NCBI GenBank assembly: GCA_007280315.1
Contig: QYQC01000187.1
Coordinates: 1-17,406 of the forward strand
DNA length: 17,406 bases
Direction: 5' to 3'
Source of the DNA: Betaproteobacteria bacterium
GTDB taxonomy: Bacteria; Pseudomonadota; Gammaproteobacteria; Burkholderiales; SG8-39
A program made the position numbers and the translations under genes. Below the pieces are notes generated by a model. That model worked only from the letters and a program-made list of their open reading frames with translations. It did no database searches and was not told the DNA's origin. Position 1 is the first letter of the stretch; each line of letters starts with the position of its first letter. Below are positions 6,293-14,007 of this stretch, one piece after another.

Positions 6293-7924
6293 TCAGCCTT
6301 TGGCAGGCTGCTGCCATTCGAATGCGGCGCGCACGTAGTCTTCGCCTTCTTCGATGAACTCCATCAGCTTTATCTGACGACTGTGCTCGCCCATCATCAC
6401 CTCGCACAACTGGCCGGGCACGTAGCGCTTGTTCTCAAGGATCATCACCGGATGGTCGTGCGACTTCAGCGCGTCTGGCAGCATGATGGCGCGCAGGTAG
6501 TCAAAGGAAAAGGAACCGGTCGACGAGGCCCAGTTATCGGCCTGATGCTCACCGACGCCAAGCACCCGCAGCCATACCGAAACCGGGCGCTTGGAAAAAA
6601 TGCGGATGCCGCAATGCAAAGTTGCGTCCGAGTCGATGCGCCGGACAATGCCGACACACCAGAACTTTTCGCCGTTAAATTGGATGCCGCACAGCTTGCC
6701 CGGTTCGGCCCATTTGCCCAGTTCCGGCGGTATGTCGGCGCCCAGCCCCCATTCACTCTGATCCTTCTGCACCCAGGTTTCTGGCGTTGATTCAACTTCC
6801 TCGGCGACCAGCTTCATGATATTCGCCGTTTTCGCCTTCAAATCCATGTCCTCGCTCAGCGCCACACCCGAACCCAGCTCGATTTTGGTTACGCGCTGGC
6901 ATATCGGCTTCAAGCCATGCACGACGCTCACCTGGGCCGCCGCCCTTGCCCGCGCATAGCGCCGGTGCGGCGGCGCGACGCTCAGGTAGCGTTGCAGATG
7001 CTTGATCACGGTGATGATCTGTGCCGGCGAAAACTCCTTGCCGAAGCGCTGCTCCTCGCTCAGCATGTTTTGTTCGCACAGCTGCCTGAGCTCGGCCAGC
7101 TTGGACAGCGCCGGCCCCCCCCCGATGAAGCGCCTGCTGGCGCCGGCCGCTTCCTTCACCGGCATGTGCGCGGGCGGTCCGCCGGCTGACAGGTTGAATA
7201 CAAAATTGCAATCGTCCTGCGGAACCCGCGACCACGCGGCGGAAATCGCAAACCGCTCCAAAACCCGGAACGAAAGCTCGAGCTGGGCCGGAGGAAATTC
7301 GTGCGGCGCAGCCAGATAGAGCAGTATGATCTTCTGCAACTCGGCACGCACCGTCGTATGCACTTCGCGCGCGTACGCGACTACCGAACTATCGTCGAAC
7401 CGCTTCAGTTCGGTCAACGCGTACAGGCGGTACAGCGGAGCCCATTCCGCGGCATCGATTCTGACAAAGCGCAAGTGCCGCAGCTTGAAGCGCCGGTTCG
7501 CCGCTCGCAGCGCACGCGCCGCTGCGAGCGGCATGTCGCCCACCACTTTGTTCGCGCCCTTTTCGCCATGCTCAAAATCGGCGACGCATCCGGCATAAGC
7601 TTCCGCCAGCCGTCCCCAGTACGTGCATAGAACATCCCAGATGCTGCGTGTCCGTTTTTCCAGTTGATGAATTCTGGAGAAGAACTCGTTGAACAGAAAA
7701 TCGGCATGGGGCGCTCCCGCCTGGTCCAGCAGGCGTATCACTGCCAGGCGGTCGTCGCAAGCGAATCCGGGCGTATCTTTGACCGACTCGACCCAGTGCG
7801 AAATTTGTTCCAGCGATTCAATCGACACACCCTTTGGCAATTCGGCAATAAGGTCCTGCGCCGCTTTGGCATCGCGCAAAGGATGGTCGAGCTTGCCGCT
7901 GAATTGTTTGATCCAATCGAGCAT
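6293..7924 (-). CDS. large cytoplasmic protein with degenerate PilZ-like C-terminal region
   Basis: I recognise no named gene. The 543-residue protein has no signal peptide or membrane helix. Residues 1-320 look largely alpha-helical. The C-terminal third has a PilZ-like pattern: R321-x3-R325 (RRYAR), then D388-x-S390-x2-G393 (DQSEWGLG), then a beta-rich stretch KLCGIQFNGEKFWCVGIVRR (410-429). PilZ domains bind cyclic di-GMP through such RxxxR and (D/N)xSxxG motifs. The roughly 60-residue spacing here is longer than usual, so c-di-GMP binding is a hypothesis. Codons 268-270 are a G9 run in the coding strand. The ATG lacks a clear ribosome site. It lies 79 bases downstream of uspA. Confidence 0.8.
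   Translation of the reverse strand: MLDWIKQFSGKLDHPLRDAKAAQDLIAELPKGVSIESLEQISHWVESVKDTPGFACDDRLAVIRLLDQAGAPHADFLFNEFFSRIHQLEKRTRSIWDVLCTYWGRLAEAYAGCVADFEHGEKGANKVVGDMPLAAARALRAANRRFKLRHLRFVRIDAAEWAPLYRLYALTELKRFDDSSVVAYAREVHTTVRAELQKIILLYLAAPHEFPPAQLELSFRVLERFAISAAWSRVPQDDCNFVFNLSAGGPPAHMPVKEAAGASRRFIGGGPALSKLAELRQLCEQNMLSEEQRFGKEFSPAQIITVIKHLQRYLSVAPPHRRYARARAAAQVSVVHGLKPICQRVTKIELGSGVALSEDMDLKAKTANIMKLVAEEVESTPETWVQKDQSEWGLGADIPPELGKWAEPGKLCGIQFNGEKFWCVGIVRRIDSDATLHCGIRIFSKRPVSVWLRVLGVGEHQADNWASSTGSFSFDYLRAIMLPDALKSHDHPVMILENKRYVPGQLCEVMMGEHSRQIKLMEFIEEGEDYVRAAFEWQQPAKG
7115..7123 (-). repeat. G9 homopolymer inside the 543-residue gene
   Basis: Nine consecutive C on the plus strand (G on the coding strand) encode Gly268-Gly270. 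The reading frame is intact through it. A tract of this length is prone to slippage, so it is a candidate phase-variation or sequencing-error site. Confidence 0.8.
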
Positions 7925-8003
7925 GTGCTTATGCGCAGTCAGTCCAAACTACACGCTGTTGAGACCGAAGCTCGCGAGCCTGCGCGCGCGGGCTGGTGCG
8001 TTT

Positions 8004-8438
8004 TCATTCCCGCACCAGGAGCACCGGGCAGTGGGCCATGTGTACGGTCTTCGCTGCAACCGAACCAAGCAGCATCCCCGCAACCGCACCCATGCCGTGG
8101 GTGCCCATGACGATCAGGTCGCATTTCAGTTTTTTCGCCTGGCCCGCCAGAGTCTCGGCAACAGGCCCGACGATGATGTGCATGGCGCAGGCAAGTTTCG
8201 CGCGATCAAAGAGTTTTCTCGCGCCGCGCAAAGCGTCCTCGCCCTCTTCGCGGTAGTAGCGCTCCAGCGCGGCATGCCCGATCGGTTTCATCAGTCCACC
8301 GAGCGTCGGAAGCGGAAGATGTACATAGGTCAGATGCAATTCCGGCGGCTTTTTGTACATGGAAACCTGCCGGATCACGGTCCGCGCCACCTTGGATGAA
8401 TGCGAAGAACCATCGACTGCGACCAGAATTTTGCTCAC
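8004..8438 (-). CDS. universal stress protein, UspA family
   Basis: This is a single-domain cytoplasmic UspA protein of normal length (144 residues). It starts MSKILVAVDGSSHSSK, with the ATP-site Asp at 9. It contains CDLIVMGTHGMG and the nucleotide-binding signature G-x2-G-x9-G-S at residues 112-126, so it probably binds ATP. The start is GTG with AGGAG six bases upstream. It is the last gene of the hemN-led unit, nine bases after the SirB2-like gene. This placement suggests low-oxygen control through FNR, as is known for several Usp genes in other bacteria. Confidence 0.93.
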   Translation of the reverse strand: MSKILVAVDGSSHSSKVARTVIRQVSMYKKPPELHLTYVHLPLPTLGGLMKPIGHAALERYYREEGEDALRGARKLFDRAKLACAMHIIVGPVAETLAGQAKKLKCDLIVMGTHGMGAVAGMLLGSVAAKTVHMAHCPVLLVRE

Positions 8439-8447
8439 CTTGTTCTC

Positions 8448-8837
8448 CTACATGACAATTCGAAAAAAGCCGCGCGCATCGTGACTCAGTGCTACGGAGA
8501 CTATATAGGCAAATACCGTCATCGCGCCGATCCAGGCCGCGGCACGCACACGCCTGCTGCGGCCGTAGTGCAGCGCAATCAGGCCCAGGCCGATATAGGC
8601 GAGCAAGGCCAGCACCTTGGCGCTGAGCCAGGCATGGGTCAGCGGATATTGATGCAGCATCAGCGTCAGTGCGATGGCACTTGCCAGCAGCAGCGTGTCG
8701 ACGACGTGGGGCAGTATTCTGACCCAGCGCCGCGACAGTTGCGGAGCGTCGCGCAGCATCCACACGCCGCGCACAGCGAACAAGGTAAAACTTGCGAATG
8801 CACAAAGTTGATGCGCGAACTTGATCAGAGAATACAC
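8448..8837 (-). CDS. SirB2 family inner-membrane protein
   Basis: The 129-residue protein has four membrane helices (about 5-25, 43-62, 68-92, 103-122). It shows the SirB2 pattern: KFAHQLCAFASFTLFAVRGVWML at the N-terminus (residues 6-28) and RILPHVVDTLLLASAIAL in the second helix. The family's biochemical function is unknown; the name comes from an old invasion-regulator screen. Conserved histidines (H9, H44) sit in membrane helices. Its start lies inside the end of the upstream TauE-like gene (13-base overlap), so the two are probably coupled. Its placement with hemN suggests a part in the low-oxygen regulon. Confidence 0.87.
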   Translation of the reverse strand: MYSLIKFAHQLCAFASFTLFAVRGVWMLRDAPQLSRRWVRILPHVVDTLLLASAIALTLMLHQYPLTHAWLSAKVLALLAYIGLGLIALHYGRSRRVRAAAWIGAMTVFAYIVSVALSHDARGFFRIVM

Positions 8838-9526
8838 AGCAGCCCCTGCCGGATATGCTCGCCGAGGTCGGCGGCCCTGGCCAGGCCGACGACACCGAAG
8901 CCGGCCACCAACACACCGGCCGCAAGCCTCAAGCGGCGATTGGACGTTACGTCGCGCAATCGCTTGAACGCCATTCCGGCCAGTAACAGGTTGGGCAGTG
9001 TGCCCAGCCCGAACGCCAGCATCACCGCCGCGCCACCGGCAGCACTGCCGCTCAGCAATGCGGTGGCAAGCAGGCTATACACCAGGCCGCAGGGCAGCCA
9101 GCCCCAAAGGGTGCCGAGCGCGAACGCCTTCGTCACGGTATCGGCTGGCAGGACTTTGCTGCTGTAAGGCCGAACGCGACGCCACAGCGCCGCACCCAGG
9201 CCCTCAAGCCTGGTCAGTTGATTGCCGATACCTGCAAGGTACAGCCCCAGGCTGATCAGAACCAGATTGGCGAGAACGTAGAGCAGCAGTTGCACCGGCA
9301 GGATCTGGTTGAACAGCAGTCCGGCGCCGCCTATCAGGCCCATGATCGCTCCGGCGGCGGCATAGCTCGTGATGCGTCCCGCGCTATAGGCCAGATGCAG
9401 TTTCCAAGCGCGCTGCAGCCGCGGCGTCTGTACCGTCAGCGCGCCGACGATGCCGCCGCACATGCCTGCGCAGTGGACACCACCCAGAAGTCCGATCACG
9501 AAGGCGGCCGCGAGTCCCGCCTCCAT
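8825..9526 (-). CDS. DsbD_2/TauE-SafE-like membrane protein of cbb3-oxidase loci
   Basis: The 233-residue protein has about six membrane helices. It begins with the signature FVIGLLGGVHCAGMCGGIVG (9-28), with a Cys-x3-Cys pair (C19, C23), and has a related segment WGWLPCGLVYSLLATALL in the second half. These proteins are often auto-annotated as sulfite exporters. In proteobacterial genomes they are commonly found beside ccoI/ccoS, hemN and fnr, where a role in oxidase maturation, perhaps metal or thiol handling, is suspected. Here the gene starts three bases after the hemN stop. The sulfite-export label should not be taken literally. Confidence 0.85.
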   Translation of the reverse strand: MEAGLAAAFVIGLLGGVHCAGMCGGIVGALTVQTPRLQRAWKLHLAYSAGRITSYAAAGAIMGLIGGAGLLFNQILPVQLLLYVLANLVLISLGLYLAGIGNQLTRLEGLGAALWRRVRPYSSKVLPADTVTKAFALGTLWGWLPCGLVYSLLATALLSGSAAGGAAVMLAFGLGTLPNLLLAGMAFKRLRDVTSNRRLRLAAGVLVAGFGVVGLARAADLGEHIRQGLLCIL

Positions 9527-9529
9527 TGT

Positions 9530-10945
9530 CTAGATCACTTTGGAATAGCTCGCGCGCTGGCTCGCCTGGCGCAGGTATTTGTCGAACACCATGCACAGGA
9601 TGCGCACCAGCAGCCTGCCTTTGGGTGTGACCACGATCCAGTCTCCGTCCAGTTCCACCAGTCCGTCCTTGGCGTACTCGCCCAACTCGGCCAGTTCGAC
9701 CGCGAAATAGCTGCGGAAATCGATCAGGTGGGCGATGCCTATCGCTTCCATCGACAGCTCGAAATGACAGGACAGCGCCTGAATCACCGCGCGCCGCAAC
9801 AGATCGTCGGCTGTGACCTCGATACCGCGCATCACCGGCAGCAGCCCGTTGTCGATCCGGTCGTAATATTCTTCCAGCGTACGCACGTTCTGGCTGTAGG
9901 TCGGGCCGATTTTTCCGATCGACGAGACGCCCAGCCCGATCAGATCGCAATCGCCGTAGGTCGAGTACCCCTGGAAATTGCGATACAGCCGGCCCTGCCG
10001 CTGCGCCACCGCCAGATCGTCATCCGGCTTGGAGAAATGGTCCATGCCGATGTAGACGTAGCCGGCGGCAAGCAGTGTCTCGATCGCACTGATCATCAGC
10101 TGCAGCTTGACCTCGGGCAGCGGCATGTCCGCATCAAGTATGCGCCGCTGCGGCTTGAACACTGCCGGCAGATGCGCGTAGTTATAGAGCGCAATGCGCT
10201 CGGGCGAGCATTCGATCACCTGGGCCAGCGTTTTGCTGAATCCCTGTAATGTCTGCTTGGGCAAACCGTAGATCAAATCTATGTTGACCGACTTGAAGCC
10301 GTGCTTGCGCGCCGCTTCGATCACTTCCACGGTTTCTTCCACGCTCTGAATGCGATTGACCGCACGCTGCACATCCGGATTGAAATCCTGCACGCCGACG
10401 CTGATGCGGTTCATGCCGAGCGCACCCAGCAGCGCCACTTTTTCCTGCCCCACCTTGCGCGGATCCACTTCGATCGAATACTCGCCGTGCGGATCGAGTT
10501 CGAAGCTCTCGCGTATCATCTGCATCAGTTCGCTGAGCTCGGACTCGGTCAGGAACGTGGGTGTACCACCACCCCAATGCATTTGCGTCACGCGCCGGCG
10601 GCCGCCCAGCTCGGCACTTTGCAAGCGGATTTCATTGCCAAGATACTTCAAATACTTGGCTGATCTGCCGTGATCCTTGGTAACGATCTTGTTACAGCCG
10701 CAGTAATAGCAAATGGTGTCGCAAAAAGGCAAGTGGACGTATAATGCGAGGGAACGCGCCATTCCGCCCAGATTACGTTTTGCCAGCCAGCTGCGATACG
10801 CGGCCTCGTCAAAGGCCTCGACAAAGCGGTCTGCGGTCGGATACGAGGTATAGCGCGGCCCGCTGATATTGAATTTTCTCAGCAGTTCGGCGTCAACCTG
10901 GAGGTTGTCTTGGGACGGATTTATGCGCAAAGCAGTAACGCTCAT
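9530..10945 (-). CDS. hemN: oxygen-independent coproporphyrinogen III oxidase
   Basis: This radical-SAM enzyme decarboxylates coproporphyrinogen III to protoporphyrinogen IX without oxygen, enabling heme synthesis at low oxygen. The 471-residue protein has HemN's N-terminus (FNISGPRYTSYPTADRF, 25-41), the radical-SAM cluster motif C75-x3-C79-x2-C82 plus C84 (FCDTICYYCGC), WGGGTPTFL, and the C-terminal HemN domain. It matches true HemN rather than the HemW paralogue, because the RYTSYPTA motif and the extra Cys after the cluster are present. ATG at 10945 is the only sensible start. It has no Shine-Dalgarno sequence, and an FNR box is centred 40.5 bases upstream. It leads a unit with the TauE-like, SirB2-like and uspA genes. 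Confidence 0.97.
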   Translation of the reverse strand: MSVTALRINPSQDNLQVDAELLRKFNISGPRYTSYPTADRFVEAFDEAAYRSWLAKRNLGGMARSLALYVHLPFCDTICYYCGCNKIVTKDHGRSAKYLKYLGNEIRLQSAELGGRRRVTQMHWGGGTPTFLTESELSELMQMIRESFELDPHGEYSIEVDPRKVGQEKVALLGALGMNRISVGVQDFNPDVQRAVNRIQSVEETVEVIEAARKHGFKSVNIDLIYGLPKQTLQGFSKTLAQVIECSPERIALYNYAHLPAVFKPQRRILDADMPLPEVKLQLMISAIETLLAAGYVYIGMDHFSKPDDDLAVAQRQGRLYRNFQGYSTYGDCDLIGLGVSSIGKIGPTYSQNVRTLEEYYDRIDNGLLPVMRGIEVTADDLLRRAVIQALSCHFELSMEAIGIAHLIDFRSYFAVELAELGEYAKDGLVELDGDWIVVTPKGRLLVRILCMVFDKYLRQASQRASYSKVI

Positions 10946-10978
10946 CGGTCAAGTCTGCCAAATTCCACAATGGGAATG

Positions 10979-10992
10979 TTGATGTGGATCAA
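10979..10992. promoter_or_regulatory. perfect FNR/ANR box between hemN and fnr
   Basis: TTGATGTGGATCAA is an exact match to TTGAT-N4-ATCAA. Toward hemN the hexamer CAGACT begins 29 bases from its centre. That is the same spacing as the ccoN -10 box, and it would place the transcript start on the hemN ATG. Toward fnr the box lies 34 bases before the preferred ATG and probably mediates autoregulation. Confidence 0.85.
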
Positions 10993-11019
10993 ACCAATTC
11001 TCCCTACGGTGTCGATGAT

Positions 11020-11760
11020 ATGAATGCCCCCAAGCTGGCAAGGGTCATCGATATTCATGCGCTCAAAAGCGCCTGCTCGAGCTGCAGCCTGCGCGAGATG
11101 TGCCTCCCCACCGGACTGGATCAGAACGAGATCGAGAAGCTCGACCAGATGGTGTATACGCGAAAGCGCGTCAAACGTGGCGACAGTGTATACCGTTCCG
11201 AGGAAAAATTCGGGTCACTCTACGCAATACGCAGCGGGTTTTTCAAGACCACCCTGGTGATGGAAGACGGCCGCGACCAGGTAACAGGATTTCAGATGGC
11301 GGGCGACATGCTCGGCATGGACGGCATAGGCGCGGACCAGCACACCTGCAATGCCGTTGCTCTCGAAGACAGCGAAGTATGCGTCATCCCCTACGGCCGG
11401 CTGGAGGAGCTGTCGCGCGAAATGCACGTACTGCAGCAGCACTTTCACAAGGTGATGAGCCGGGAAATCGTGCGTGAACACGGCGTCATGCTGCTGCTTG
11501 GCAGCATGCGCGCGGAAGAACGCCTGGCCGCCTTCCTGCTCAACCTGTCGCAGCGCTTCACCTCGCGCGGCTATTCGGCTTCGGAATTCAATCTGCGCAT
11601 GACGCGCGAGGAGATCGGCAGCTACCTCGGGCTGAAACTGGAAACGGTCAGCCGCACCTTCTCCAAGTTCCAGGAAGACGGTTTCATCAGCGTGCAGCAG
11701 AAGAATATACGCATCCTCGATACGCCCGGACTGAAAAAAGTACTCGGACGGGATCAGTGA
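11020..11760 (+). CDS. fnr: FNR/ANR-type oxygen-sensing transcription regulator
   Basis: FNR is a CRP-family activator that binds a 4Fe-4S cluster at low oxygen, dimerises and binds TTGAT-N4-ATCAA sites. The 246-residue protein has the N-terminal cluster cysteines CSSCSLREMC (19, 22, 28) and the fourth at 110 (HTCNAV). The cAMP-fold domain follows, then the helix-turn-helix EEIGSYLGLKLETVSRTF with the E-x2-S-R recognition residues of true FNR proteins. ATG at 11020 is preferred. An in-frame GTG at 10984 would add 12 residues but sits inside the FNR box. Two matching boxes, at ccoN and here, are its likely targets. It runs convergent to the cco operon, with a 6-base gap. Confidence 0.95.
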   Translation: MNAPKLARVIDIHALKSACSSCSLREMCLPTGLDQNEIEKLDQMVYTRKRVKRGDSVYRSEEKFGSLYAIRSGFFKTTLVMEDGRDQVTGFQMAGDMLGMDGIGADQHTCNAVALEDSEVCVIPYGRLEELSREMHVLQQHFHKVMSREIVREHGVMLLLGSMRAEERLAAFLLNLSQRFTSRGYSASEFNLRMTREEIGSYLGLKLETVSRTFSKFQEDGFISVQQKNIRILDTPGLKKVLGRDQ

Positions 11761-11766
11761 TAAGGA

Positions 11767-12066
11767 TCAGCAGCACGCGCCGGGTTGTCCACGTCTAGGG
11801 CAGCCCTCGGGACGCTGCGGTTCAGGCAGCGGACAGCGGTTCACCTCGAACGGTGAGCGTTGCAGAAGACAAGTCAGCGCGCTTGATGCGGCAGCGAAAA
11901 TCCAGAACAGAAAGAATCCGATCGAGTAGATTGCGGTGCGGCCAAGGTCCACCGGTTCCCCGAAAAAGTGCATGTCCTGCGGGTCGAACAGGCTGAACGT
12001 AATCCCTTCGGCAATGCCGGCGACGAGAAACGCCGGCCACAGTATCCACATCAGTCTTTGTGTCAT
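11767..12066 (-). CDS. small membrane protein with Cys-rich tail, end of cco operon
   Basis: I recognise no named gene. The 99-residue protein has two membrane helices (about 5-25 and 42-66), separated by a polar loop (FDPQDMHFFGEPVDLGR). The 35-residue tail has cysteines at 66, 78, 89, 98 and 99 and ends in a twin Cys. It is preceded by a very strong ribosome site (AGGAGG, 7 bases) inside the end of ccoH and overlaps it by ATGA. It is therefore surely expressed with the oxidase genes. It occupies the place where ccoI and ccoS usually stand. A metal- or thiol-related assembly role is an inference. It may be specific to betaproteobacterial cco clusters. Confidence 0.8.
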   Translation of the reverse strand: MTQRLMWILWPAFLVAGIAEGITFSLFDPQDMHFFGEPVDLGRTAIYSIGFFLFWIFAAASSALTCLLQRSPFEVNRCPLPEPQRPEGCPRRGQPGACC

Positions 12067-12572
12067 CGCTTTCCCTCCTCCGGTTTATTCACGCCCAGCA
12101 TCAGAGCCTCAGCCGCGGGCAGGGTCAAATCACCCGCCAGTCGCCAGTCGCTTTGCTCCAGCACCAGATGCCAGCGCCCGGCGCGCAACGGCCCAGGACG
12201 CCCTTCGTAGACACCCGGCTGCATCATGTTCAATTTCAACGTCTGGTCCATGCCGGCCAGCGTCGGATGCACCAGGCTCAGCATCAGTGCCCCCTTTCCT
12301 GCCGGTCCCGCCAGCAGCACCCGTACCTTGCCATCGACAAACTGGAACTCGGCGCCGATACGGAGCCGCACGGCGGCATCGCTGCGTCCCAGCGTCTGGT
12401 TGATGGCCATACCCTGTTTGTAGTAATCGTCGACCACCAGGCCGTCGTCGCTGCTGACAGCCAGCCAGGCGGTAAACAGGCCGGCGACCACCACCACCGC
12501 CGGTCCCGCCATCAGTATCCACGGCCAGGGCTCGCGATACCAGGGATTGGAAGGCGTGTTTTTCGCGTTCAT
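12063..12572 (-). CDS. ccoH: FixH/CcoH family cbb3 oxidase assembly protein
   Basis: CcoH is a single-span inner-membrane protein needed for stable assembly of cbb3 oxidase. The 169-residue protein has a short cytoplasmic N-terminus (WYREPWPW), one membrane helix at about 18-39, and the family hallmark VDDYYKQGMAINQTL right after it (47-61). A periplasmic beta-rich domain follows, resembling other FixH proteins (LSLVHPTLAGMDQTL, GRWHLVLEQ). The ATG is seven bases after the ccoG stop. It overlaps the next small gene by ATGA. The family call rests on the DYYKxGxAIN motif and position. Confidence 0.92.
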   Translation of the reverse strand: MNAKNTPSNPWYREPWPWILMAGPAVVVVAGLFTAWLAVSSDDGLVVDDYYKQGMAINQTLGRSDAAVRLRIGAEFQFVDGKVRVLLAGPAGKGALMLSLVHPTLAGMDQTLKLNMMQPGVYEGRPGPLRAGRWHLVLEQSDWRLAGDLTLPAAEALMLGVNKPEEGKR

Positions 12573-12579
12573 GCCGGCC

Positions 12580-14007
12580 TCATCGGACCAGAAAGACCGA
12601 ACGCTCGCGCGCGACGATGGCCGCGTCATCGGCCGCGGTAACTTCGAACTCGATTTTGTGCGCTCCGGCCGCCAGACTGCCCTTGTCGATGCGCAACCGC
12701 ACCGGCACCATGCGCGTCGTCGCGCCGGGCAATTCGACGGCGTCTTCGCCCGACATCTGCAGCGTCTGCGCACCGCTGGCACGGATCAGGAAGCGGTGCG
12801 GCACTTCCTGCGTATTCGCGATCTGCAGCCGGTAGATGTTTTCCACCCAGCGTCCATCGACCTCGCGCGACAGGCTCGCCCGATCGCGGATCACATCGAC
12901 CTTGAGCGGAATGCGCGAGTAAAGGGCAAATCCGATCGCAATTATGATGCTCCACAGAATCGCGGTATAAACCAGCACGCGCGGCCGGAACGCCCGCACC
13001 ATGATCTGGCGCGGCGTCAGCTTCTGCTGCAGTGCGTTTTCGGTCGTATAACGGATCAGGCCCTTGGGGTATCCGGCTCTCGCCATCACCTGGTTGCAGC
13101 CGTCGATACATGCGGCGCAACCGATGCATTCGTATTGCAGGCCGTTGCGGATGTCGATTCCGGTGGGGCATACCTGAACGCAGACGCCGCAGGCGACGCA
13201 GTGTCCCAGCCCCAGCGCAGTCGGGTCCGCGTTGCGTGCGCGCGGACCGCGCGGCTCGCCGCGCTCGGGATCGTAGGTAATGACCAGAGTGTCCGGATCG
13301 AACATTGCGCTTTGAAAGCGCGCGTAGGGGCACATGTATTTGCACACCTGTTCGCGCATCCAGCCGGCGTTGCCGTAGGTGGCGAAACCATAGAACAGGA
13401 CCCAGAATATTTCCCACGGCCCCAGCGCGGGACCGGCGCCCGCTGCTCCCGGCACAACCAGCCTGCCGATTTCACCTGCGAGTTCCTGGATCGGCGTAAA
13501 GTAGCCGACGAAAGTAAACCCGGTCCACAGTGACAGCGACAGCCAAAGCCCGTGTTTCGCCGCCTTGAGACCGAGCTTGCGGCCCGACATGTCCTGCTGA
13601 TCGAGCCGCATGCGCGCCCAGCGGTCGCCTTCGACCTTGCGTTCGATCCACATGAAAATCTCGGTATAGACCGTCTGCGGACAGGCATAACCGCACCACA
13701 GGCGCCCGGCCACCGCGGTAAACAGGAACAACGACAGAGCAGACACCACCAGGAGGCCGGTTAGATAGATGAAATCCTGCGGCCAGAAAACAATGCCGAA
13801 AATATAGAACTTGCGCGCCACCAGATCGAACAGCACCGCCTGGCGCCCGTTCCATGTCAGCCACGGCAGGCCGTAATACACCGCCTGGGTGACGATCACC
13901 AGTGCCCAGCGCCAGCGCGCGAACCAGCCGCTTACGGCGCGCGAATAGATTTCCTGGCGGATTTCGTACAGCGGCTGCTCTATCGCCGCCGGATGCTCAT
14001 TTGACAC
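12580..14007 (-). CDS. ccoG: cytochrome c oxidase accessory protein CcoG (4Fe-4S, FixG-like)
   Basis: CcoG is a membrane-bound iron-sulfur protein implicated in reducing copper for insertion into cbb3 oxidase. The 475-residue protein has about five membrane helices and the family Cys pairs LWCGYACPQTVYTE (C105, C109) and VCKYMCPYARFQ (C222, C226). Two ferredoxin-type 4Fe-4S motifs follow: C270-x2-C273-x2-C276-x3-C280P, and C294-x2-C297-x2-C300-x3-C304. A periplasmic Ig-like C-terminal domain ends the protein. GTG at 14007 is chosen; it overlaps the ccoP stop by 11 bases. No ATG occurs near the conserved N-terminus (PLYEIRQEIYSRAVSGWF). Confidence 0.96.
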   Translation of the reverse strand: MSNEHPAAIEQPLYEIRQEIYSRAVSGWFARWRWALVIVTQAVYYGLPWLTWNGRQAVLFDLVARKFYIFGIVFWPQDFIYLTGLLVVSALSLFLFTAVAGRLWCGYACPQTVYTEIFMWIERKVEGDRWARMRLDQQDMSGRKLGLKAAKHGLWLSLSLWTGFTFVGYFTPIQELAGEIGRLVVPGAAGAGPALGPWEIFWVLFYGFATYGNAGWMREQVCKYMCPYARFQSAMFDPDTLVITYDPERGEPRGPRARNADPTALGLGHCVACGVCVQVCPTGIDIRNGLQYECIGCAACIDGCNQVMARAGYPKGLIRYTTENALQQKLTPRQIMVRAFRPRVLVYTAILWSIIIAIGFALYSRIPLKVDVIRDRASLSREVDGRWVENIYRLQIANTQEVPHRFLIRASGAQTLQMSGEDAVELPGATTRMVPVRLRIDKGSLAAGAHKIEFEVTAADDAAIVARERSVFLVR

